Assembly (NCBI RefSeq): GCF_000293805.1
Contig: NZ_AMBZ01000004.1
Location: forward strand, 579,001-643,000
Direction of reading: 5' to 3'
DNA: 64,000 nt
Source of the DNA: Paenibacillus alvei DSM 29
GTDB lineage: Bacteria; Bacillota; Bacilli; Paenibacillales; Paenibacillaceae
Position 1 is the stretch's first letter. The number at the start of each line of letters is the position of its first letter. Under the pieces are notes generated by a model. The model did not search any database. It was given only the letters and a program-made list of their open reading frames with translations, and was not told the DNA's origin. A program made the translations under genes and the position numbers. Positions 1-8,157 of this stretch are shown piece after piece.

Positions 1-45
1 TATTAAAGGAAAGATATTGTTGCAGATAAAATAATTTACAGTTTT

Positions 46-91
46 CTTGCTTTCATATAAGCCAAAAAGTTAAGGGTTCTATGAAAGCAAG
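46..91. repeat. 12-bp inverted repeat near the IS edge
   Basis: CTTGCTTTCATA at 46-57 is matched perfectly by TATGAAAGCAAG at 80-91, with a 22-base loop. Neither strand carries a T-run after the stem, so it is not a typical terminator. It may belong to the IS end or to the disrupted flank. Confidence 0.5.
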
Positions 92-1347
92 TAGCCGCGC
101 CCATTTGGTAATATCTATCATTTCAAGGAACTATTTTCCTGAATCTTAGGTCTTTACGACTTTCTGCCGACCTTTGGAAGTGCGAGCAGGCTTCCGAAAA
201 ACAGCTTCTCTGAACGTTTCCCAGGGCTGATACAGCATTGAGATAAGTAGTCGATGTAGATCTAATAAGCTCTTCGTTGTACCAAGCTCCATTTTCATCA
301 AGAGCTGAAGGCTATATGCGATCAAACAAATGAGGATCTGATTCCATACCGCGTTCTCTTGCTCTCCATAGAAACGCGTCAGCTTCAGATGCTGTTTAAC
401 CCAACGGAAGAATGTTTCTATCTTCCAACGATTGCGATACAGCTCACTGATCTCTTCTGCTGTTAAATCAAAGCGATTGCTAATGATGCGGATCAGCTTA
501 CCCTTTAAATCGGTCGTTTCTACAAGTCGCAATGCCTCTTCCATCTGTTTCTTTCCTTTACCGATTCGAACCATTTGATCCCGATGGATCAAGGAGTTTT
601 CGGCTACTGGAAATTCGGAGAGCGTCTCCACGACCGCGTTGTTCTTCAAACGAGTTACGAAAAAAATGCCTTCCCTGCAGTAATGATCATACTTCTTGTA
701 ATCGACATAGCCGCGATCGAACACATAGGTGGCTCCGGTTTCATCAATAAGAGCATCCATTTGAGTACGATCCGCAGGCTTCGCAGGTGTAAGCACTGCC
801 TTTTCTGGATAAACCGTGTCCGGATCGCAAAAGGTTACTCGCAAATGAAGTTTGACACCGGATTTTGTTTTTCGGTACGTTGCCCATTTGTATTTACTTA
901 AACATAGGCTCATCGTCGTGGAATCTAGCAATTTTACTGTGCCGATTCGCCCTGAAGCAGGACGGCTGTGCTCGCTGATTTTCAAGACCAGATCCGCAAA
1001 TATGCTTTGCAAAACCTCACTGGAAAGCTTGTTGTTTTTCCTTGATAGCTGTGAGGTGCTTATGGACGTAATTCCAAGTTCTTTCTGGAACGCTTCGTTA
1101 CACTGCAATTCAGTAACGATAGTTCGTAAACAGTCTCGCTGCTGCAGCTGTGCATCCATAAAGATCAAGAGATAGGCCAGTGAATGCAGCTTTTTAACGT
1201 ACTTATCTTCGCCGGTTTTATCCGTCCAATCTGAAATGATTTGTGCATTTAGTGGTGCGACCCATTTACCAAATGATGAAAGTAGTGTATCCTTGTCCAT
1301 GTACGATCTCCTATGATTAGGGATTTGGACAGGACTACCTGCTCCCC
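84..1347. repeat. Candidate imperfect terminal inverted repeats of the IS
   Basis: The stretch near 84-104 (AGCAAGTAG core) resembles the reverse complement of 1325-1347 (AGCAGGTAG core), about 14 of 21 positions matching. These points bracket the transposase gene and exclude the in-frame extension upstream of its start. The match is weak and no flanking direct repeat was found, so the boundaries are only a suggestion. Confidence 0.25.
146..1300 (-). mobile_element. IS4-family transposase (DDE)
   Basis: A 384-residue transposase that would cut and paste its own insertion sequence. Three acidic positions fit the DDE pattern of the IS4 family: Asp in LLDSTT, Asp in FDRGYVDY, and Glu in the YRNRWKIETFFRWVKQHL block, the family's Y-(2)-R-(3)-E-(6)-K signature. 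A longer frame runs 31 codons upstream, but the start at 1300 is preferred because AGGAG sits 8 bases before that ATG. The frame is intact, so the element could be active. It lies alone, with a GNAT gene pointing away on its right. Family assignment is firm; subgroup and exact element ends are not settled, and no clear target duplication was found. Confidence 0.9.
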
Positions 1348-1449
1348 TAATTATGGAGATTTTTTCTTTGAATGGACGTCGATAATTTAACATTTTTAGT
1401 ACAATTTAGAATTTGTAATTAGGTCTGAAATTTAATGCAACGCTATTGG

Positions 1450-1455
1450 TATAAT
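1450..1455 (+). promoter_or_regulatory. Extended -10 (TGGTATAAT) upstream of GNAT gene
   Basis: A perfect TATAAT preceded by TGG lies about 70 bases before the GTG start at 1526. No good -35 was seen at normal spacing, so it would act as an extended -10 promoter. Confidence 0.45.
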
Positions 1456-1525
1456 ATAAATTCGTTTGCAGTAGCTCAGAGACTATACATTTGCTGCTGC
1501 ACATTTCATTCGGAGGTGAGCGGGA

Positions 1526-1972
1526 GTGGCTGCAGAAATCATTGAAGTTAGGACGCAGGAGCAATTGGATGAATGTATTTCTATACGTAAAGAGGTATTC
1601 GTGGCTGAGCAACATGTACCTGAAGAAGAAGAATGTGACGAATACGACATCTTGGGAGCTCCAGCCTTTCACGTTCTGCTGATGTCGGATGGGCAGTATG
1701 CTGCGACAGGACGTGTGAAGCTTTTGGATGAATTCACTGCTAAAATGCAACGCATTGCAGTAAGAAAGCCGTTTCGCGGAAAAGGAATTGGACGAGTCTT
1801 AATGGTGGGCTTGGAACAAATCGCACGAAAACACGGTGTTGAGAAATGTGTATTGGACGGTCAATGCCAAGCGGAAGGGTTTTATTACTCTTTGGGCTAT
1901 GAAACGGTATCAGAGGAGCCATTCTTAGATGCAGGCATTCCTCATGTCCGGATGGAGAAAAAGCTGTTATAG
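1526..1972 (+). CDS. GNAT N-acetyltransferase, YjcF/ElaA-like
   Basis: A 148-residue single-domain GNAT protein, expected to move an acyl group from acyl-CoA to a small amine or protein; the substrate is unknown. The acetyl-CoA loop is visible as RKPFRGKGIG (about residues 78-87), and the N-terminal segment with IRKEVFVAEQ matches the YjcF-like subgroup. It begins at a GTG, supported by GGAGG nine bases upstream at 1512. It stands alone between the IS and a DUF3892 gene. Family is clear; biological role is not. Confidence 0.85.
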   Translation: MAAEIIEVRTQEQLDECISIRKEVFVAEQHVPEEEECDEYDILGAPAFHVLLMSDGQYAATGRVKLLDEFTAKMQRIAVRKPFRGKGIGRVLMVGLEQIARKHGVEKCVLDGQCQAEGFYYSLGYETVSEEPFLDAGIPHVRMEKKLL

Positions 1973-2074
1973 ATGGTGTAGGTTGAATTCGGCTCATCAT
2001 TTTGAGTTTTTTGGATATCCTACCTATAATCGCATCTGAAGGTAGTTTGATGCCCGTAGATAGGAGGATGTTCA

Positions 2075-2308
2075 ATGTCACAACGCGAATCATTTGTAGC
2101 TGTTCAAAAAAATGGAGATGGCGATTTGACGGCGTTCCAAACGAGCGCAGGTCGGATATTGAATTATGAGCAAGCTCTCCAAGCCGTTCAAAATGGAGAA
2201 ATTGCAGGTGTGAATGCATTTAAGGGAAGGGACGGCGGCACTTATATTCGTGGAGATGCCGACGGCGACCCTAGTAACAATTTGGATAATTTGCCGTCCT
2301 TCGAATAA
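2075..2308 (+). CDS. DUF3892 domain protein
   Basis: A 77-residue protein of unknown function. The sequence FVAVQKNGDGDLTAFQTS, a central alpha-rich part (YEQALQAVQNGEIAGVNAF) and the GGTYIRG tail fit DUF3892, a small family found mainly in Bacillales. AGGAGG at 2062 supports this ATG. It has no signal peptide or membrane segment, so it should be cytosolic. It is monocistronic and ends at a hairpin terminator shared with the convergent hydrolase gene. Confidence 0.8.
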   Translation: MSQRESFVAVQKNGDGDLTAFQTSAGRILNYEQALQAVQNGEIAGVNAFKGRDGGTYIRGDADGDPSNNLDNLPSFE

Positions 2309-2322
2309 CAAGCACGTTATGT

Positions 2323-2370
2323 AAAAGAGCACTTTCAGCACCTAAATAGGTCGCTGTAAAGTGCTCTTTT
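2323..2370. terminator. Bidirectional terminator
   Basis: AAAAGAGCACTTT (2323-2335) pairs with AAAGTGCTCTTTT (2358-2370). The A and T flanks allow it to serve both the DUF3892 gene and the convergent MBL-fold gene. Confidence 0.85.
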
Positions 2371-2376
2371 GGCATT

Positions 2377-3114
2377 TTACTCGATTGTATACAGTAGGTG
2401 CTGATTCACAAATGACATAGCACCAGTTTTCCCCTCGTATTCGGGTCGATCATCCCCATAATGCATTAGGGAAATGCGGCTTTGCATTGATTCAGGCAGC
2501 GTCAAGAGCTCGGTCAGCGTCGTATGTACTTCCCCCTTGCCTGTTAATTGGCAATCGTGATAGATAGTGGTTACTCCGCGTGATTCAACCAATTTATATA
2601 GCAGCTCAGGCTGGAACTGCATATCAGCACTATAGAAGAAGGTATGATTGAACAGCAGGGAATAACTATGTTTGCCTTCGATATGTGGAGTTTCAATCAG
2701 TTCAACAATGAGACCATCAGCAATCTTATATGGCTGCTGAGGCTCAATTGCATATACGTCGAATACGTCCTCCAAGCATGTTATTCCTTCTTGGGTTAGT
2801 CCTCCACGTAATGTATGTTCCCACAATACAGTCACGAGCGGTGCAGCAATAAACAAGCTAGGCTTGCGACCATATTTGAATTTCATTTGGAAGGCGAATT
2901 CCTCTAATCCTCCAACATGATCAGCATGAATGTGAGAAATGAGAATACCATCGATGTCGGAGAACGATTTGTTCAGTTGGTGAAGCGCCATTGGTGCAGT
3001 AAATCCACAGTCGATGAGCAGTGTGAATTCATCTGCGTAGAGTAATCCGTTGTTATTAAAGTATGATTTGGCAAATGCACTGCCTGTCCCTAACATTTGA
3101 ATGCGAAGGTTCAT
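2377..3114 (-). CDS. MBL-fold metallo-hydrolase (RNase Z-like)
   Basis: A 245-residue metallo-beta-lactamase-fold hydrolase. The zinc-binding motif SHIHADHVGG is intact, and later ligands are likely the His in ETPHIEGKHS, the Asp in YSADMQ and the His in YHDCQ or LMHYGDD. The layout (LGTGSAFAKSYFNNNGLL at the N-terminus, no exosite arm) resembles the RNase Z/phosphodiesterase branch, but the substrate cannot be named. The start at 3114 is chosen because AGGAGG lies seven bases before it; an in-frame ATG eight codons upstream lacks such a site. Cytosolic, single gene. Confidence 0.85.
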   Translation of the reverse strand: MNLRIQMLGTGSAFAKSYFNNNGLLYADEFTLLIDCGFTAPMALHQLNKSFSDIDGILISHIHADHVGGLEEFAFQMKFKYGRKPSLFIAAPLVTVLWEHTLRGGLTQEGITCLEDVFDVYAIEPQQPYKIADGLIVELIETPHIEGKHSYSLLFNHTFFYSADMQFQPELLYKLVESRGVTTIYHDCQLTGKGEVHTTLTELLTLPESMQSRISLMHYGDDRPEYEGKTGAMSFVNQHLLYTIE

Positions 3115-3278
3115 ATTTATCCTCCTATTGGCTGACAAGGCTTAAATTACGCCTATACTGTACCATGACTGGGATAAATGCACAAGCAAGGGTGTGAAAT
3201 CCTGCATAACATGCAATAATCAGCGTTCAGTTGGTAAGTAGCAAGTCACGTGAATTGCACATGAAGCGGGTGATCGGC

Positions 3279-3482
3279 ATGACGAAGGGTAAAGGCAAAA
3301 AGAAGACGACAGTGCAGTTGGGCCAAGAAGAGTACACGATGAAATTAGTAACCTCAGATCGGTGTGAAGTATGCAAAACCCCGTGTGCACGTGGTATGGA
3401 ATACATTGAGCGAATGTCTCAGTCAGGTGCAGTTGGCAGTGGTGTTCCTTGTGTGTTAACTCGCTCCCAAATAAGCGGTTAG
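3279..3482 (+). CDS. Small cysteine-motif protein, unknown
   Basis: A 67-residue basic protein (MTKGKGKKKTTVQLGQEEY at the start) with three close cysteines in CEVCKTPC and a fourth near the end (GVPCVLT). The spacing suggests a small zinc or Fe-S site, but no family is recognised. The ATG at 3279 is preferred because GGTGATC, matching the 16S anti-SD extension, lies just before it; an upstream in-frame ATG at 3261 has no such site. It precedes an amidase gene on the same strand. Confidence 0.55.
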   Translation: MTKGKGKKKTTVQLGQEEYTMKLVTSDRCEVCKTPCARGMEYIERMSQSGAVGSGVPCVLTRSQISG

Positions 3483-3618
3483 TTGTTCGTTTACAGGAAG
3501 TCATGTGCCGGGAGTTGTGCTGTGTAGGTTCGGAAAAATCATTTCCCGGGTCATAATGGCTCTAAAGTTATGCGGCTGGCCTATATTCGTACCTGTTGAA
3601 CAAATAGGAGGTATTGCG

Positions 3619-4164
3619 ATGCAGCTGAATATTGTATGGAGAGGGAATGAGTATACCAATTCAAGTGATCGCAAGGGTGAAATTCCCCAGATTATTGTGA
3701 ATCATATTTCTGCCCAGAGCATATCTCGTCTGGATGCTTGGTATACATGTCCGGATAACAAAATATCTTCCGCTCATTTTATCGTCTCCAAAAACGGTTT
3801 AATTTACCAATATGTAGGTTTAGAACGCATGGCATTCTCCCAAGGACTAGAAGGAGAGCGAATAGCGCTTGCTCCTGCCTATATTGTACGTGATAAAGGA
3901 ATCAATCCCAATTTATATGCAGTATCAATTGAACATGAGGGGATGAACGGGCTTCTTACCGAGGAGCAATATTTGGCAAGCCTTAATCTGCATCGATATA
4001 TTCAGCAATATGTCATGGAGCAATGGGGACATTGGATTCCATTAGATTATGAACATGTATTGGGACATTTTCAGATAGACGGAAGAAGAAAAGCCAACTG
4101 TCCAGGCCCAAACTTTCCTTGGAGGCGGTTATATGAGGATATGCGGCATGACGGGCAGGCTTGA
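3619..4164 (+). CDS. N-acetylmuramoyl-L-alanine amidase (Amidase_2/PGRP fold)
   Basis: A 181-residue enzyme that should cut the amide bond between MurNAc and L-Ala in peptidoglycan. Zinc ligands expected for this fold are visible: His in IIVNHISAQS, His in HVLGHFQIDGRRKANCPG and the downstream Cys. AHFIVSKNGLIYQYV is the usual amidase core. No signal peptide or cell-wall-binding repeat is present, so export would need a holin or lysis, or it may recycle muropeptides. AGGAGG seven bases before 3619 fixes the start; the frame extends 38 codons upstream without support. It could be a stray phage lysin, but no other phage genes lie nearby. Confidence 0.85.
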   Translation: MQLNIVWRGNEYTNSSDRKGEIPQIIVNHISAQSISRLDAWYTCPDNKISSAHFIVSKNGLIYQYVGLERMAFSQGLEGERIALAPAYIVRDKGINPNLYAVSIEHEGMNGLLTEEQYLASLNLHRYIQQYVMEQWGHWIPLDYEHVLGHFQIDGRRKANCPGPNFPWRRLYEDMRHDGQA

Positions 4165-4393
4165 GGATTTCGGCTGAAATCACCAATAATGAGCTTAGGA
4201 GAATGCGTATCATTTATTGTTCGACAAGAAAGGGCATGTAAAGCAAAGATCAAGGTTAGGGACAATACAACTGGTTCTATAAGGCATTCATACATTGCTG
4301 CTGCAAAGAAGGAAAGGTTATTTACGAAGCCAGCGCAACTCTGCTGTATGATTGGAGTATAACTTTACAACAAAGCAATTTGGGGGTAACGAG

Positions 4394-4981
4394 ATGAAAG
4401 GCAAGAGACTTGCAGCTTTCGTACTGCTTGGTTCCATTGTAGGCGGAGCTTATGCATCGGCACAAACAGATATTACGCAAGCCGCTTCAGCGGCTGAGAA
4501 AATTGATGTTGTTCTAAATGGAAATTCCGTGAGTGAAGGCGGGTATATGATAGATGGACGTGCTTATTTGTCTGTCCGTCAACTATCAGAAGCGCTTCAG
4601 GCATTCATATTCTGGGATGATGCAAATAAGAAGGTAGTCATAGATAAGCCTAATGTGGATTTGATGCTGTTTAAAGACAATAAGACATTTGGCAAAATTG
4701 AAACCGGAAAAAATTCCTTTAAGGTATTTGTCCAAATTGATAGTCTGCAATCGGCAGTCGATAAGATTAAAATTACGATAACGGATCCCAAAGGGAAAAC
4801 AACGATGATTCAGGAAGCGGACGTTCCAAACAAAGAAGATAACTTTTGGTTCACTACCGATGAACATAAGTATGACTTTAAGGCGAAGGGCGATTACATG
4901 ATCTCCTGCTATTTAAGACAAAAGAATGGTGATTTTACACTTATATCTCAGAAAAAGCTGCCAGCCGTTTTGCCAAACTAA
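4394..4981 (+). CDS. Secreted copper-amine-oxidase-N domain protein
   Basis: A 195-residue exported protein. The first about 30 residues form a signal peptide (MKGKRLAAFVLLGSIVGGAYASA). Residues about 35-85 read as a copper amine oxidase N-terminal-like domain (VVLNGNSVSEGGYMIDGRAYLSVRQL), a domain that Paenibacillus uses widely in surface proteins and that is not enzymatic here. The remainder looks like an Ig-like beta domain (KITITDPKGKTTMI). GGGGGT precedes the ATG at 4394. No partner gene is adjacent; the role is probably envelope-associated but unknown. Confidence 0.75.
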   Translation: MKGKRLAAFVLLGSIVGGAYASAQTDITQAASAAEKIDVVLNGNSVSEGGYMIDGRAYLSVRQLSEALQAFIFWDDANKKVVIDKPNVDLMLFKDNKTFGKIETGKNSFKVFVQIDSLQSAVDKIKITITDPKGKTTMIQEADVPNKEDNFWFTTDEHKYDFKAKGDYMISCYLRQKNGDFTLISQKKLPAVLPN

Positions 4982-5101
4982 GGCTGAAAGCTTCTGGTTA
5001 GATATACATACTGAGGCGATTAGGCCTTCGTTGACCTCATTCGCAGAAAGTGGTACGATACGTGAGTATGACCACTACCTGAACATAAAGGAGATTTACT
5101 C

Positions 5102-5407
5102 ATGAGCGAACATAACCATGACTGCGGATGTGGACACGATCATGATCACGACCACGATCATGAATTGATTATTACAATGGTAGACGAAGACGGCAACGAA
5201 ATCGACATGGCAATGGTCGAAACGTTCAACGTCGACGAGCAGCTATATGCACTTCTTCTCCAACGAAACGATCCAGAAGCGGACGGAATCATCGTACGTC
5301 TGGAAGAGCAAGGCGAAGAAATGGCAATGCTTCCTATCGAAGATGATGCTGAATGGGAACGCGTACAGCAAGCATACAATGAATTGGTTGCTGAGCAAGG
5401 AGAGTAA
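5102..5407 (+). CDS. DUF1292 protein with His/Asp-rich N-terminus
   Basis: A 101-residue cytosolic protein. The C-terminal part (ITMVDEDGNEIDMAMVETF ... YALLL ... MLPIEDDAEWERVQQAY) is DUF1292, related to YrzB and often found near cell-wall or RNA-metabolism genes in Bacillales. The N-terminus holds CGCGHDHDHDHDHE, a likely metal-binding tail absent from most short homologues. AAGGAG lies before the ATG. The protein is strongly acidic. Function unknown. Confidence 0.8.
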   Translation: MSEHNHDCGCGHDHDHDHDHELIITMVDEDGNEIDMAMVETFNVDEQLYALLLQRNDPEADGIIVRLEEQGEEMAMLPIEDDAEWERVQQAYNELVAEQGE

Positions 5408-5434
5408 TTATTCTCGCTCCACCAATATATACGT

Positions 5435-5472
5435 CACAGAACAAGCTCCGGAGATCTCTGGAGCTTGTTCTG
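5435..5472 (+). terminator. Hairpin terminator after DUF1292 gene
   Basis: ACAGAACAAGCTCC (5435-5448) pairs perfectly with GGAGCTTGTTCTGT (5459-5472), loop of 10. The T-run is poor on either strand, so termination efficiency is uncertain. Confidence 0.6.
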
Positions 5473-5516
5473 TATATGCTGCGTATTGCGTACGTAAATA
5501 AATACATTGCATGTTC

Positions 5517-5927
5517 TTATTTGCGCGGATTATAATGCATAATCCTTCCATTGAATAGTGTAAGCTCAGCTTTCCACTTTTTGGCCAAGTATTTACATAA
5601 CTCATTTCCCTTGGCTTTGTCTCCGTGAGTGGCACCATCAGGCAGCACCATTTGTACATAGTGCCTGGAATCCTCATTTTCTCCTACACCGAACACGATG
5701 TGCCGATATAATGGATCCGAACCTTTTAAATAAAACCATTCCTGCTCTTGGTCGGGCTTTGTCTCAATTGTATATGGAAAGGCAGCCTCGGCATAATCCC
5801 AGTTTAATTGTTCTCCAGTTAATTGGGTTTGCTCCCGATAATGAAGAAGCTGGCTCTTTAATTCATCTAATGTTACGGATGCAACCTCCGAACCATCAAC
5901 AAATGTAATGAATGCGCTTTGACTCAT
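5517..5927 (-). CDS. DUF1885-like protein
   Basis: A 136-residue protein. The pattern (QLNWDYAEAAFPYTIE, ...YIQMVLPDGATHGDKAKGNE, ...LFNGRIMHYNPRK at the end) fits DUF1885, a small Bacillales family for which a structure exists but no function is known. GGGGAGG about ten bases before 5927 supports this start over an ATG 19 codons upstream. Soluble, no signal peptide, monocistronic. Confidence 0.65.
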   Translation of the reverse strand: MSQSAFITFVDGSEVASVTLDELKSQLLHYREQTQLTGEQLNWDYAEAAFPYTIETKPDQEQEWFYLKGSDPLYRHIVFGVGENEDSRHYVQMVLPDGATHGDKAKGNELCKYLAKKWKAELTLFNGRIMHYNPRK

Positions 5928-6061
5928 CGAATCTATCCTCCCCTTCGGACATCTTCTGCTTGTAGCACGAATCGCTTTCATCATACCATCTGATTGATCC
6001 GGATGGCAATATTTACATGGAAAGTGGAGTTTGATTCTTGTTCGTGTCTAAATGGGTATGT

Positions 6062-6067
6062 TATACT
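6062..6067 (+). promoter_or_regulatory. Extended -10 (TGTTATACT) for DUF3055 gene
   Basis: TATACT preceded by TGT, about 62 bases before the ATG at 6129. A weak TTGTTC at 6038-6043 may be the -35, with an 18-base spacer. Confidence 0.4.
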
Positions 6068-6128
6068 TGAACGTAAAACCATTAATTGGTTGGTGTTCTT
6101 GGAATAGGATATCCCGAGGAGGTGTGCG

Positions 6129-6416
6129 ATGTTTGACGATTTGTATGAAGTAACGGAGCAAGCAAATGTAACCTTTGTCGGTTGGGCCACAGAACAGATT
6201 CGCTTTGATTTCGCACTCATTTATTCCGATCATTTTTATGGTAAGACATTAGTCGTATGCATGCAAACAGGACGTTCAACCTTATTATGCGCTGACGATT
6301 TGCGTTCAGAAATTCTGCAAGCGAAGTTTGATTTGCCGCATAAGGAGGCAGCGTATGAGGCGGCTCAGCTGCTGCGTACGCGAATACCTTCACTTGAGGT
6401 TCAGGATCAATACTAA
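6129..6416 (+). CDS. DUF3055 protein
   Basis: A 95-residue protein. The blocks VTFVGWATEQIRFDFALIY and HFYGKTLVVCMQTGRSTLL fit DUF3055, a Bacillales family without known function. AGGAGGTG at 6117 sets the ATG. Soluble, single gene, ending at a strong 16-bp hairpin shared with the convergent decarboxylase gene. Confidence 0.75.
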   Translation: MFDDLYEVTEQANVTFVGWATEQIRFDFALIYSDHFYGKTLVVCMQTGRSTLLCADDLRSEILQAKFDLPHKEAAYEAAQLLRTRIPSLEVQDQY

Positions 6417-6433
6417 CTGGTAGAGGGAATAAT

Positions 6434-6471
6434 AATACAGGGTGCCCCAACATCATGGGGCACCCTGTATT
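6434..6471. terminator. Bidirectional hairpin terminator, 16-bp stem
   Basis: AATACAGGGTGCCCCA (6434-6449) pairs perfectly with TGGGGCACCCTGTATT (6456-6471), loop of six. It lies between convergent genes. Confidence 0.8.
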
Positions 6472-6475
6472 ATGC

Positions 6476-7950
6476 TTAAAATATTGCGCGTTCCTCGCGT
6501 ATAACCTTGACGAATTCAATATTGCGGTCCTCAGGCCCTTTGACAGGGAGCCCGATGTCGACGTGATCGCGGATATAATCGATGTTCTCTTGCGATATGA
6601 CTTCGCCTGGCAGCAAGATCGGAATGCCTGGCGGGTATACGTATATAAATTCAGCAATGATTCGACCTGCAGATTGCTTGAATGGAATAACCTCTGTATC
6701 CGCATAGAAGGCATCTCGTGGAATGAGAGACAACTGCGGGATCTCCGGTATTTTCACAACAAGCTCCTGAACTTCATTCCGCTCATGATGAAGCTCAGAT
6801 AATTCACGCAAAGCTCGAAGCAGCGTGTCAATCGTCTCTCTGGAGTCACCCGGAGTTACGAGACACAAAATATTGTACATATCGCTAAGCTCGACCTCAA
6901 TATTGTAATGATCGCGGAGCCAGTTCTCTGTTTCATAACCAGTAATTCCTAGATGACGGACATGTATCGTTAGTTTAGTTGGATCGTAGCTGTAAGTAGC
7001 CTCTCCACCTAAAATCTCTTCGCCAAAGCAATAGAGGCTAGGAATTTCGTTAATTTGCTGACGAGCAAACTGGGCCAGTTCAATCGCAGTTTCCGCCATA
7101 TCATGACCATTCAGGGCCAAGTTGCGGCGTGATGTATCGAGAGAAGCCAGCAATATATATGAAGTGGATGTCGTAGTCAGCATGCTGAATATCGTTTGTA
7201 CACGCTGAGGATTAACGAGTCCATTTTTGGTATTCACATTAAGCACAGAGCTCTGCGTAATGGAACCGCCAAGCTTATGCACACTTGTTGCAGCCATATC
7301 AGCACCGGCTTGCATCGCAGACATCGGCAGCTTTTCATGGAAATGAATAAGAACGCCGTGTGCCTCGTCAACAAGTACAGGAATATCGTAGGAATGTGCC
7401 AAATCGACGATTTCTTTCAAATCTGCGCAAATACCGAAGTATGTTGGATTGATGACAAGCACCGCTTTTGTATCCGGATGCTTCTCCAAAGCTCTGCGCA
7501 CTGAGCTGGTTGTGATGCCATGATCGATTCCGAGATTCGCATCCCGTGCTGGTGAGACGAATACAGGCTTCGCTCCGGCAAAATAATGGCGGACATGACG
7601 GATTTATGGATATTTCGCGGAACAAGAATCTTGTCTCCCGGAGAACATACCGACATAATCATCGTCATGATTGCACTGCTTGTGCCTTGTACGCTGAAAA
7701 ACGTATAATCGGCACCAAATGCGTCAGCAGCGAGCTGCTGCGCCTCGGCGATGACGCTCGTAGGTTGGTGCAAGTCATCAAGCGGAGCAATATTAATCAG
7801 ATCTATAGAGAGCGCGTTATCTCCGATAAAACTTCGGAATTCTGCGTCTGTTCCTACGCCTTTCTTATGACCTGGAATGTGGAACTGCACCGGATTATGG
7901 GAGGCATGCTCCGTAAGTGCGGTAAATAAGGGCGTCCGATGATGGTTCAT
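6476..7950 (-). pseudogene. Orn/Lys/Arg-type PLP decarboxylase, one-base frameshift
   Basis: A fold-type I PLP enzyme of the Orn/Lys/Arg decarboxylase family, probably making agmatine or cadaverine. The N-terminal half starts at 7950 (TPLFTALTEHASHNPVQFHIPGHKKG) and runs in frame to about 7580; the second half continues one frame over (VRRALEKHPDTKAVLVINPTYFG) to the stop at 6476. The PLP lysine lies in SVHKLGG and the DEAHG motif is present. One added G near 7577-7581, turning TTGCC into TTGGCC, restores a single 491-residue frame with the expected LAGAKPVF junction. The start follows an AGGTTGTGAT site. It may be a true pseudogene, but a missing base in the sequence is more likely given three similar cases in this window. 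Exact substrate not determined. Confidence 0.8.
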
Positions 7951-8157
7951 CGCCGTATCACAACCTTTCATGTTGGCAATCTACTGAGCTGCGCATGGTG
8001 TGTCCTGCGCAAACAAAGTTAAGTTTAACAAAAACGCCCCGGAATGCAAGATGTTTTTCCTGCTGTTCGAAGTGATATAGAGAACGAGGATTCGCAGTTT
8101 ATTCATTTTCGTTTCAGGGTATGGTGTGATAGGATGTACATATCGGAGGGAAGTGTC

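Noticed and set aside
3619..4164. Prophage remnant suggested by the amidase
   Set aside because: No holin, tail, integrase or att-like repeats nearby; amidases of this kind are also chromosomal.
5118..5163. Apparent short tandem DNA repeat (CAC/GAT alternation)
   Set aside because: It is the coding sequence of the His-Asp tail, not a non-coding repeat.
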